Of a stretch of DNA of 64,000 bases, positions 45,506 through 54,374 are shown piece after piece. The stretch is taken from positions 62,001 to 126,000 of the forward strand of contig NZ_JAJNKA010000004.1 of the NCBI RefSeq assembly GCF_021533215.1, written 5' to 3'. The notes beneath the pieces were generated by a model that had not been told where the DNA came from, did no database searches, and saw nothing but the letters and a program-made list of their open reading frames with translations. The DNA is from Portibacter lacus (GTDB lineage: Bacteria; Bacteroidota; Bacteroidia; Chitinophagales; Saprospiraceae). A program made the position numbers and the translations under genes. How positions within the stretch are numbered: the stretch's first letter is position 1; every line of letters starts with the position of its first letter.

Positions 45506-46246
45506 ATGAAAACAATTTTAGTCTTATTATGTGCCACTTGTATCGCATTTGGGCAAAAAAAACAAGTCAAAATCTATACTATCGGTGATTCGACGATGGC
45601 AGATAAAGTAGATCCTGATAAAAATCCTGAAAAAGGATGGGCACAACTACTTCCCATATTCTTTAATGACAATGTTGTAATTGATAATCATGCAGTAAAT
45701 GGAAAAAGTTCTAAAAATTTTCGAGATTTAAAGCTTTGGGAAAAGGTATATGATCAATTGCAAGAAGGCGATTATGTGATCATTCAGTTCGGTCACAATG
45801 ACATGAAGGACAAAGACCCTGCTCGCTTCACGAATCCGCATTCTACTTACCGTCATAACTTCATTAATTACGTGCGAGAAACTAGAGAAAAAGGAGCCAT
45901 CCCGATTATATGCTCTTCTATCGTACGCCGTAAATTCAACGAGCATGGAACCTTGATCGATACACACGGCGACTACCCTCTTGCAGCAAGGCTTGTTGCC
46001 GAAGAATTCGATGTTCCATTTATCGATCTTCAGTACTACAGCGAATTATTAGAAGTGAAGTATGGCGTAGAGGGATCTAAAAACTTACACCTCCATTTTG
46101 CTCCGAATGAGAATGAATACTTTCCTAAGGGCTTGGAAGATAACACACATTTGTCAGTTCTGGGCGCAACTGAAATATCGAGAATTTTCGTTAATGAACT
46201 GAAAAAGATTAATCATCCTTTATCCGCATATCTAAAAGATTTATAG
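45506..46246 (+). CDS. CE12-type SGNH esterase (rhamnogalacturonan/pectin acetylesterase)
   Basis: 246 residues with a short signal peptide (MKTILVLLCATCIAFG). The SGNH set is visible: GDS with nucleophile Ser29, Gly66 in NHAVNGKSS, Asn98 in QFGHNDM, and Asp212/His215 in DNTHLS. CE12 enzymes remove acetyl groups from rhamnogalacturonan or pectin, exposing the backbone to lyases and hydrolases. It is third in the GH28 run and convergent with the hybrid regulator gene, with an 11-bp gap. Confidence 0.88.
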   Translation: MKTILVLLCATCIAFGQKKQVKIYTIGDSTMADKVDPDKNPEKGWAQLLPIFFNDNVVIDNHAVNGKSSKNFRDLKLWEKVYDQLQEGDYVIIQFGHNDMKDKDPARFTNPHSTYRHNFINYVRETREKGAIPIICSSIVRRKFNEHGTLIDTHGDYPLAARLVAEEFDVPFIDLQYYSELLEVKYGVEGSKNLHLHFAPNENEYFPKGLEDNTHLSVLGATEISRIFVNELKKINHPLSAYLKDL

Positions 46247-46257
46247 CATATTAACGC

Positions 46258-49200
46258 CTAATTATTTTCCGCATTCTCAAGGTTATTTTCCTTGTATTCT
46301 TTCGGGCTCATGCCGAATTCTTTTTTGAAAGCCCTAGAAAACGAATTCGGTAAATCGTAGCCTACTCTATAAGCGATTTCAGAGATATTAATATCATTAC
46401 CGATCAGCAAATCTTTTGCCCGTCTTAGTCTGAATGATTTCAATAAGTCAACCGGTTTCTTTCCTGTTAACTGCTTTATTTTACGAATAAAGTGCATATG
46501 ACTTAAGTGTACCATCTTACACATCTGGTCTACATTAAAATCAGAATTCTCTATGTTTTCCTCCATTATAGAGATGGTTTTCTGCATTAATTCTTCATCT
46601 GGCGAGGTTAAATTTAGTTTTTGCGGCGTCAGCATGAAATCCCTTATGATGCTAGATTTCAATATTTCTCTCTGATCTAATATATTGGCAACTCTTGAAA
46701 GAAGTAAATTGGGACTAAATGGCTTGGTAATATACTCATCTGCTCCATGAACATACCCCTCTATTTCGTTCTCTTCCAGCACTTTAGCTGTTAGTAAAAT
46801 AACAGGAATATGAGAAGTGGTAAGGTCTGCTTTAATTTTTTCACAGAATTCTAAACCGTTCATCTTCGGCATCATGACATCGCTTATGATCAGATCAATA
46901 GAAAGTTCTTTCGCTTTTTTAAGACCTTCCAGTCCATTAAAAGCTTTCGTAACATCGTATTTATTCTCCAATAATGATCCAACATATTGAATCATATCAG
47001 GATTATCCTCAACAAGCAATATTTTTTTTCTTGATGCAACATTTAAGCTGTGTAAAGTAGACTGAAGCTCATTCTGTACTTCAAAAGAAGTAAACAACAT
47101 ATCTGCTTCTTTCTTCGCTAAGTGAAAATCATAACCATGATATTTAGCCAATTCAATGTTATCGATTTTACTAATTAGCGGGAGATAAAGCACGAACGTC
47201 GTCCCCTCTCCTACTTCGCTAAAAACTTCTATATCTCCTTCCATCACTTCCATTAACGCTTTCGTATAAGCTAGTCCTATTCCTGTCCCTGTTCCATTCG
47301 TCGTGTGATTTCCTTTAGTAAAAAACCGATCATAAATGTGTGCGAGATCTTCTTCACTAATGCCCTCACCAGAGTCTTGAACCATGATTTTCATGTAGGA
47401 TTCATGAGCATTTAGCGAAGAGTTATAATCATACGAATTGCTTAATTTAATCTGGATTGCCCCTCCATTTGGCGTATATTTGAACGCATTAGAAATCAAA
47501 TTAACCAAGACCTTCTCTAGTTTATCAGTATCAATAGCAAAGTAATTTCCATCTAAGTCATATTCGAAACCTAGTAGAATTTCTTTTTCAATTGCTAGAC
47601 TATCATAGAAAGATACAATAGACTTTAAGAACATTGGTAGATCCAATGTTTTCCTATTGATTTCAAGATTGCTATTCTCTAATTTTCTCATCTCTAGTAA
47701 TTGGTCAATGAGTTTTAATAGTCTGCTTAAATTTCGCTGTATAACTTGATATAGCTTCTCTTTCTGCAAAGTGGTCAGATTTTGGCTATGATGAAATAGC
47801 TGCTGAATAGGTCCATTGATCAATGTCAAAGGAGTTCTAAGTTCATGGGAGATATTGGTAAAGAACCCAATTTTCGCATTTGAAAGTTCTTCAATTTTCA
47901 CTAGCATCAATTCCAATTTCTCTTTTTGGCTTTCGATCTCATTGTTCCTTTCCTCTAGGTTCTGATTAGTGATTTCTAAGGCTTTAGCTTGAGATAAATT
48001 TTTCTTTTGCTGTTTTAAGATTTCCATATTCTGCGCCCTAATCTGACTACTTTTAAACTTTAGTTTTTCATTGACACTCTGCAAAGACTTGTTAAGTGCT
48101 TCTAATTTTTTCTTCTTAGTAATAATTCTATACTCATAAATTGCCAATACACTTGCAAATGCTAACATCAACAAAATGAACCAAGTTTGCTTCCATATAG
48201 GAGGTAAAACCCTAAACTGCATAACTGCTGGTGAAGGATCTACATTCAAGTCTAGATCTCTACTTCTTACTTTTAACTCATGCCTACCATTCGACAGACT
48301 TACAAAAGTATATTGCTTATCATAAGTAAACGGCGACCACTCTCCACCATTCAGACTATAAGAATACATCAAATTATCGTGAGCCGTTTGTTCAAAATAA
48401 TCTCTTCCACTCCAGTTGATGACAGCATTTCCCTCTGGTGAAATTTCATCATCTAACATAAATATTTCCGTTTCTGGTGGGTTAATATCAGGCTTATACC
48501 GGTACGCTAAAAAATCTGAACTATTATTTTGATTGGATTTATTATGTGAAAAAGCCCTTCGCTTCCAAGCTCTTTTAGACTTATTAATCCACAAAGTTCC
48601 ATTTCGATCGTGTAACAATTGCCCACCTTCGAATTCCATATTAAGCTCAGCAGGAAATATATTTTTCACCCAACTTTCACCATTAAACCTTGAAATATCA
48701 TTATCGGTTGCCACATAAACTGTTGTAGAATCAATGGCATCTATGCTTATAATCGTATTCCCAGCAAGTCCGCTAGACTTATCATAATGATTCCATTCTT
48801 GACCATCAAATGTGAATACGCCATAATATCGAGATCCAGCAAAGAATAATCCATTATTACTATAAGCCACATTGACAAATTGCTGAAGCTGCTTATCTAA
48901 TGGTTTCTTCCATTCCTTTCCATCAAAACTATGCAGACTACCACCTCCTATCCATATTCTACCATCTCCAGACTGTCCGATACCATAAACATTAGATTGG
49001 CTTAATCCATTGGCAAGTCCAGGATAATGAATCCACTTTTCTTTTTCATCCGTGTTAGTTCTATATTTCAGAAGCCCAGCAAATTGCCCTTTCTCCGTTT
49101 CAGCATCTACAGCAGCACCGAACCATATATTACCATCCTTATCTTCAAAAATTGACCTATAATCTATGCCCCAAGACAGATATGGATGATCTTTTCTTAC

Positions 49201-50532
49201 CCATTTGCCATCAACTAAGACGGCAGTCGAGGCAATTCCTTGATGAGAACCAGCTGCCCATATTTCACCATTTCTGGTCTGGATAATTCTAATGGGTGCG
49301 TCCATTAATCCGTCCTTGGCCGAATATGCATACCATTTAGTGCCGTCCTGAAAAACTACTTTTCCATTGACATCCAGAAACCAATCTTCCCCTAATTTAT
49401 TCTGAAATTGAAAATTTAATTTGTCATAAGTAACCCACTGATCTGTTGAAAAATCTAAGTAATACACTTTTGACTTGTTACCTGCTACCCAGATATAATT
49501 CCCTTTACTTTTATGCAGCATTACCTGATTCGCAGGGATGGGATGTAGTGGAGCTAGATAGACTGACCACTTTTTATTTTTGTAGGTGTATAATTTCCCG
49601 AGGGAACCTATCCATATAGTCCCATCCGTACTTTCGACGATATCATTCATGTATTCATCACCACCAAGCTCATCATTTAGCTTCAGATAAGACCATTTCC
49701 CTTCTTTATAAATAGAAATTCCTGTTTTATAAGTAGAGTTGATAATCCATATTGCACCATCATGTGCTTCTAAAAATTTTTGAGATTCTCCAAGCTTAAC
49801 TCTTTCTGTAGAAGCGAAAATTTCATAATTTTTGATCTGGCTTAATTCAAGATTCTCCCTAGAAAACCTCAAAATTCTACCTTGTTCATTTTCGAGCGTG
49901 AAACCAATCCATATTTTCTGATGCTGATCCTCAAGAATATCTGAGACATTTCTAAAATCTTCATTAGGTAGAAATTCATGCGGCAAGGCTATAACTTCTA
50001 CATCATGCAAGAGGCTTTGCAAAGTAGACTTTTTAGCTTCTGATGTGTAAAGACGATTCGTTTCACCTAAGATCAGAAATCCCCTATTACAAGTTGCTGC
50101 AACCAGATTATCTTCTAGCAACTTCAGGTTATTAAAATCAAATGAAAGGTTGCTAGGTGTAACAAAAATCTGGGTCCATACTTTACCATCATACTTATAA
50201 ATCCCGCCAGTGGAAGCCGCGTATGCATTATTGTTATTATCAACTATAACTTGTTCTATAGGAGAAGATATAAAACCATTCTCTTCATTGTGAATTTTCC
50301 AATTATAACCATCATATTGATAAACTCCACCGTTCGATGCTACCCAAACAGATTTATTAGGCCCTTCATAAATATCTCTGACACCCAATCCTTCTAGTTC
50401 GGGAAACTGCTTCCATCGCCAAGACTGGGATAATGGATTAACTTCTTTCGGTTCATATAACTCTTGCGAGAATAAAGTCTGAAAACAGAAAAGCACTAGT
50501 AAAAATGAAATGATGCTATTTTTTACTTCCAT
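46258..50532 (-). CDS. Hybrid two-component system regulator (HTCS)
   Basis: 1424 residues. A signal peptide is followed by a long periplasmic sensor of two-component propeller repeats (for example VWVASNGGVYQYDGYNW), a Y_Y_Y domain (about 700-775) and one transmembrane helix near 784-805. Next come a HisKA domain with FFTNISHELRTPL, the His near 895, an HATPase domain (NLISNAFKYTPNGG; GTGTGIGLAYTKAL), a receiver with Asp near 1218 in ISDVMMPKMNG, and a C-terminal AraC-type DNA-binding domain (VGYDLPNSFSRAFKKEFG). HTCS proteins sense oligosaccharides in the periplasm and activate adjacent PUL genes. This one is divergent from the CE8 gene, so the ligand is probably a pectin oligomer. Confidence 0.95.
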   Translation of the reverse strand: MEVKNSIISFLLVLFCFQTLFSQELYEPKEVNPLSQSWRWKQFPELEGLGVRDIYEGPNKSVWVASNGGVYQYDGYNWKIHNEENGFISSPIEQVIVDNNNNAYAASTGGIYKYDGKVWTQIFVTPSNLSFDFNNLKLLEDNLVAATCNRGFLILGETNRLYTSEAKKSTLQSLLHDVEVIALPHEFLPNEDFRNVSDILEDQHQKIWIGFTLENEQGRILRFSRENLELSQIKNYEIFASTERVKLGESQKFLEAHDGAIWIINSTYKTGISIYKEGKWSYLKLNDELGGDEYMNDIVESTDGTIWIGSLGKLYTYKNKKWSVYLAPLHPIPANQVMLHKSKGNYIWVAGNKSKVYYLDFSTDQWVTYDKLNFQFQNKLGEDWFLDVNGKVVFQDGTKWYAYSAKDGLMDAPIRIIQTRNGEIWAAGSHQGIASTAVLVDGKWVRKDHPYLSWGIDYRSIFEDKDGNIWFGAAVDAETEKGQFAGLLKYRTNTDEKEKWIHYPGLANGLSQSNVYGIGQSGDGRIWIGGGSLHSFDGKEWKKPLDKQLQQFVNVAYSNNGLFFAGSRYYGVFTFDGQEWNHYDKSSGLAGNTIISIDAIDSTTVYVATDNDISRFNGESWVKNIFPAELNMEFEGGQLLHDRNGTLWINKSKRAWKRRAFSHNKSNQNNSSDFLAYRYKPDINPPETEIFMLDDEISPEGNAVINWSGRDYFEQTAHDNLMYSYSLNGGEWSPFTYDKQYTFVSLSNGRHELKVRSRDLDLNVDPSPAVMQFRVLPPIWKQTWFILLMLAFASVLAIYEYRIITKKKKLEALNKSLQSVNEKLKFKSSQIRAQNMEILKQQKKNLSQAKALEITNQNLEERNNEIESQKEKLELMLVKIEELSNAKIGFFTNISHELRTPLTLINGPIQQLFHHSQNLTTLQKEKLYQVIQRNLSRLLKLIDQLLEMRKLENSNLEINRKTLDLPMFLKSIVSFYDSLAIEKEILLGFEYDLDGNYFAIDTDKLEKVLVNLISNAFKYTPNGGAIQIKLSNSYDYNSSLNAHESYMKIMVQDSGEGISEEDLAHIYDRFFTKGNHTTNGTGTGIGLAYTKALMEVMEGDIEVFSEVGEGTTFVLYLPLISKIDNIELAKYHGYDFHLAKKEADMLFTSFEVQNELQSTLHSLNVASRKKILLVEDNPDMIQYVGSLLENKYDVTKAFNGLEGLKKAKELSIDLIISDVMMPKMNGLEFCEKIKADLTTSHIPVILLTAKVLEENEIEGYVHGADEYITKPFSPNLLLSRVANILDQREILKSSIIRDFMLTPQKLNLTSPDEELMQKTISIMEENIENSDFNVDQMCKMVHLSHMHFIRKIKQLTGKKPVDLLKSFRLRRAKDLLIGNDINISEIAYRVGYDLPNSFSRAFKKEFGMSPKEYKENNLENAENN

Positions 50533-50744
50533 AAATGATTAATCGTGAAAAATCAATTTCGCCCCAATTTTATAATCAAAAAACCAAAGGCTGCATTATT
50601 TATAGTAAATTATAAAAGTTTGCTTTTAATCCATAATAATAGGTCGAATATTAAAGAAATGGGAAAAAATGCTATTGAATTGTTATAAAATGAATAGGTC
50701 CCGAATGCTGCAAATTCTAATTTACAGCAATATAAATTGTCAAT

Positions 50745-52592
50745 ATGCGCCTCAGCACTCTTCGTCGTTTTATAACATTAATCTTTATTTTATTCACCTT
50801 TTCTATTTCAGGTCAATGTGATGCTCGCTTCAATGCAATCGTATCTTTAGATAATAGTGGAGATTACACTTCCATACAAGAAGCCATTAATGCATCAACA
50901 GGTAGCCAAGCTGAGCCATATACCATTTTTATTAAGGATGGCATCTATGATGAAAAGTTGTATTTTGAGAAAAGCTATATCACATTAGTTGGTGAAAGTA
51001 GAGACTCAACGATTATCACGACTGCAGTGCTTAGGAGATCATGGAGAGAAACCAACGATTCAGACTGGGGAGCAGCTACAGTAAATATTGCAAAGGATGT
51101 TACTGACCTTACGTTTGCACATCTGACCATACGAAACAATTTCGCTGACGTTTACCCTGATTTCCCTAATCCAAATGATCACACTTTTGCCATGAGGGGC
51201 GGTGGTCACAGAATCATCACCATCGATTGCAATATTATATCCACTGGTGGCGATACCTTAAGTCTCTGGAATACAGATGGTGGAATGTATTATCATAAAT
51301 CATGCTTTTTCACTGGGTATGTTGACTTTATTGCGCCGAGAGGCTACTGCTATATGGAAGATTGTACATTTTACGGATATAATTCAACAGCAAGTATATG
51401 GCATGATGGAAGCGGTGGGGAAGATCACAAGCTCGTTATCCAGAATGGGACATTCGATGGGAAGGTCGGATTCGCATTAGGAAGATATCATCGTGATGCT
51501 CAATTTTACTTGCTCAATTGTACTTTTTCTGAAAACATGAAAAATCAGGAAATTTACTGGGAAGGCAAAAACGAAATCACTTGGAGTCCTGATAGAAAAT
51601 ATTACTATAACAATCATAGGCCACAATTTGACTGGACATGGTATAAAGATAATCTACACGAAGCGCCTGGAAATCCTAAAGAAGATGATATTAATGCACT
51701 TTGGACATTTAATAATGAATGGGATCCAGAAAGTAAAGTCTCCCATTTATTACCTGCTGCCTCTTTTCCTACTCCAGAAAAAAATGCATGCTTTTCAAGA
51801 GAAGGAATATTAGCCTGGATTCCCGGCAGATGTGCTGAACAACACCTTATTAGCCTAGGAAAAATGGGAGAGGAATTAAAAATTATCGAATCAACTGAAA
51901 TTAGCAATTTTGCAATATCAGGACTAGAAGAAAATACGACTTATCAATGGCGAATAGATGAAGTTTTCGGGCAAGATACCGTCAAAGGTTCTGTATGGAA
52001 CTTTCATACTGAAAAAACAGCTGATAATTTGCCAAACATAGCGTATGCACCTCATCCAGAAAACATGGCGGCGTATGATGAAAATCTAGTGAGACTAGAA
52101 TGGAAATATGATCATTGCACAGTGGATTCATTTCTTGTCAACTTTGGCAAAGATCCAGATAATCTTGAATACAAAGGAACCCAAAAAAACAACTATTATA
52201 TCGCTACGGAAAAGAAAAGTGACACCATTTATTATTGGCGTATTGATAGTAAGAATGAATATGGAATAGAAGAAGGTGAGACATGGTCTTATACTTATGA
52301 TCCAACAACATCCCAAGTTATCCAAGAAAAACATTCTGGCTTCTTCATTCGTAAAGCTAGTCCGAATCCGTTTTCAGATACCTGTTCAATAGAATATGTA
52401 TTACCCAATTCAGGAGATGTTAGTATTTCTGTTTTATCTCAAGATGGAAAATTAATTCAGCAACAGTTCATCGAAAATCAGCAAGCTGGTGATCACACCT
52501 ATAGGTGGAATAATAAAGGTATTCGTGGGTTCTATGTCTTTAAAATTGGCTTTCAAAATCAAGAAAGAATTACCAAACTCATTAGCCAATAG
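50745..52592 (+). CDS. CE8 pectinesterase with fibronectin-like region and T9SS tail
   Basis: 615 residues. A signal peptide (ending FSISGQ) leads to a right-handed beta-helix of the CE8 family (about residues 25-320): the two Asp are in GGDTLSLW and in GYVDFIAPRG, and the Arg in FALGRYHRD. Compared with classic enzymes the oxyanion-hole glutamines and the LGRPW Trp appear replaced. Two FnIII-like segments follow (TTYQWRIDEVF; DTIYYWRIDSKNEYG), then a T9SS sorting domain (KASPNPFSDTCSIEYVL). It removes methyl esters so that PL1 and GH28 can act. Confidence 0.88.
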   Translation: MRLSTLRRFITLIFILFTFSISGQCDARFNAIVSLDNSGDYTSIQEAINASTGSQAEPYTIFIKDGIYDEKLYFEKSYITLVGESRDSTIITTAVLRRSWRETNDSDWGAATVNIAKDVTDLTFAHLTIRNNFADVYPDFPNPNDHTFAMRGGGHRIITIDCNIISTGGDTLSLWNTDGGMYYHKSCFFTGYVDFIAPRGYCYMEDCTFYGYNSTASIWHDGSGGEDHKLVIQNGTFDGKVGFALGRYHRDAQFYLLNCTFSENMKNQEIYWEGKNEITWSPDRKYYYNNHRPQFDWTWYKDNLHEAPGNPKEDDINALWTFNNEWDPESKVSHLLPAASFPTPEKNACFSREGILAWIPGRCAEQHLISLGKMGEELKIIESTEISNFAISGLEENTTYQWRIDEVFGQDTVKGSVWNFHTEKTADNLPNIAYAPHPENMAAYDENLVRLEWKYDHCTVDSFLVNFGKDPDNLEYKGTQKNNYYIATEKKSDTIYYWRIDSKNEYGIEEGETWSYTYDPTTSQVIQEKHSGFFIRKASPNPFSDTCSIEYVLPNSGDVSISVLSQDGKLIQQQFIENQQAGDHTYRWNNKGIRGFYVFKIGFQNQERITKLISQ

Positions 52593-52646
52593 GAGTCCAT
52601 TTTTATCGAGAAGATTACACTAATTATTAACATATAATTACTAAAC

Positions 52647-54185
52647 ATGTACATAAAGAAACTTACTTTTTTAGGTCTTTTTCTGATATCAATTTCAGGA
52701 GCAATTGCGCAGTCAGGCCCCGTAGGCTGGGCAGCTGCCAATGGTGGGACCACAGGCGGACAAGGTGGTGAAGTCGTTACACCCACATCTCGAAATGAAT
52801 TTGCTGCTTTTTGTGCGTCGATAGATCCGTTGATTATCAAAATAGAAGACACGCTGGAATTAATACTCTATGAACGAATCAGTGTCAATGCTAACAAAAC
52901 GATCATCGGAGCAACAACCAATGCCATGCTAAGATATGGAGGCTTAGAAATTAATGGCAGAAACGTCATTATTCGCAATTTAATTATTAGCGATTCTTAT
53001 GATGGAGACTGGGATGGAAAGACAAACAGTACCGATGCCATAACTATACAATCCGAAAATGTGTGGGTAGATCATTGTTTGCTGGCGACAAGTGCCGATG
53101 GACTTCTAGATGTAAGAAGTTCAAGCGCGTCAAACATTGGCAATTATGTGACAGTATCTTATACTAGATTCATGGATCACAACAAAGTATCGTTAATCGG
53201 CTCAAGTGATAATTCCACTCAAGATCGTGATCATCTAAAAGTAACCTTTCATCATTGTTGGTTCGACGGAACAGTGGATAAAGGATTAAATCAAAGACTT
53301 CCAAGAATAAGATATGGAGACATCCATTTATACAATAATTACTTCGAAGATGTTGCATCATATTGCATTCTTGCAAGACTAGAAAGTGATGTGGTAGTCG
53401 AAAGGAATTACTTTCGAAATTCTCTTAATCCCCATAGTCTGGATGATTTTGGTCTCGGGGTGAAAGATCCAGAGTTAGTAGCAATAGATAACATATATGA
53501 GTATAGCAGTAGTGATCAGAAAACTAATGGAACAGCCTTTAACCCTTCAGATTTCTATGATTACTCGGTAGATAGTACGCGATTAATTCCTGCTATTGTA
53601 ATGAATGAAGCAGGCCCATTCAATAAGTCTACCAATACAGATCCTATTGCTGTAGAGGATCGATATCTGTTAGAAGTTGGCGATCACTCTTTTGATATGG
53701 ATGTGATCGAAAATGATACGGATGAAGACGGAGATCAGTTATTCTTAGCAGGCATAAAGAATAAACCGGAGGGTGTAATTTTAATACGGTTTAATAAACT
53801 AAGGTATATCGGAGGATTTGATCCTTTAACACCTGATACAGTCGTCTATCAACTAGTAGATACTCATGGCGGCTATTCTGAGGGATTGCTAATTGTTGAT
53901 TTTGCGGAATTATCCAGTGTAAATACAAAATTAATTAAAGACGAAATTGACATATACCCAAATCCTGCACAAAATAAATTCACCATTGAGTTTGACAATA
54001 ATGATCTCCAAGTAGAAAATATTTCTCTAATAGATGTGAATGGATCCCAAGTGCACTTTTCAGCTCATGAAAGCGGCCAAAACAAGATTAATATTCAGAC
54101 TAAAAATCTACCCGCGGGAATATATTTTGTTTCCATTCCAACTTCAAAAGGAATAATGATCAAGAAAATTCAAATTACCAAATAA
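52647..54185 (+). CDS. PL1-family pectate lyase with Ig-like domain and T9SS tail
   Basis: 512 residues with a signal peptide (ending SGAIAQ). The PL1 beta-helix (about residues 25-320) has VWVDHCLL near residue 139 and RLPRIRYGDIHLYNNYFED near 217, the catalytic and calcium-binding region of pectate lyases. A cadherin/Ig-like domain follows (EVGDHSFDMDVIENDTDEDG), then a T9SS sorting tail (YPNPAQNKFTIEFD). It cleaves de-esterified galacturonan by beta-elimination to unsaturated oligomers, the source of KduI substrate. It starts 54 bp after the CE8 stop. Confidence 0.93.
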   Translation: MYIKKLTFLGLFLISISGAIAQSGPVGWAAANGGTTGGQGGEVVTPTSRNEFAAFCASIDPLIIKIEDTLELILYERISVNANKTIIGATTNAMLRYGGLEINGRNVIIRNLIISDSYDGDWDGKTNSTDAITIQSENVWVDHCLLATSADGLLDVRSSSASNIGNYVTVSYTRFMDHNKVSLIGSSDNSTQDRDHLKVTFHHCWFDGTVDKGLNQRLPRIRYGDIHLYNNYFEDVASYCILARLESDVVVERNYFRNSLNPHSLDDFGLGVKDPELVAIDNIYEYSSSDQKTNGTAFNPSDFYDYSVDSTRLIPAIVMNEAGPFNKSTNTDPIAVEDRYLLEVGDHSFDMDVIENDTDEDGDQLFLAGIKNKPEGVILIRFNKLRYIGGFDPLTPDTVVYQLVDTHGGYSEGLLIVDFAELSSVNTKLIKDEIDIYPNPAQNKFTIEFDNNDLQVENISLIDVNGSQVHFSAHESGQNKINIQTKNLPAGIYFVSIPTSKGIMIKKIQITK

Positions 54186-54295
54186 ACAGAGCGTGAATAC
54201 TAGAAAAAAAAAGAAACAAATCTCGTCAAATCGCCATGTATAAAGGATAATGTTAATTCATGAATGCATAATGTTAAATCTTGCATAGTGACTTT

Positions 54296-54328
54296 TTGTT
54301 CCAAAACAACCATGATCCATTAGATTTG
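54296..54328 (+). promoter_or_regulatory. Candidate promoter of the SusC/SusD operon
   Basis: TTG at 54296-54298 and TAGATTTG at 54321-54328, 22 bp apart, approximate the TTG-N19-TAnnTTTG pattern. The SusC start lies 46 bp downstream of the -7 box. Confidence 0.5.
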
Positions 54329-54374
54329 CATAGACGATATTTTGTAAGCACAAGAAGACAAAGAATAATATTTT

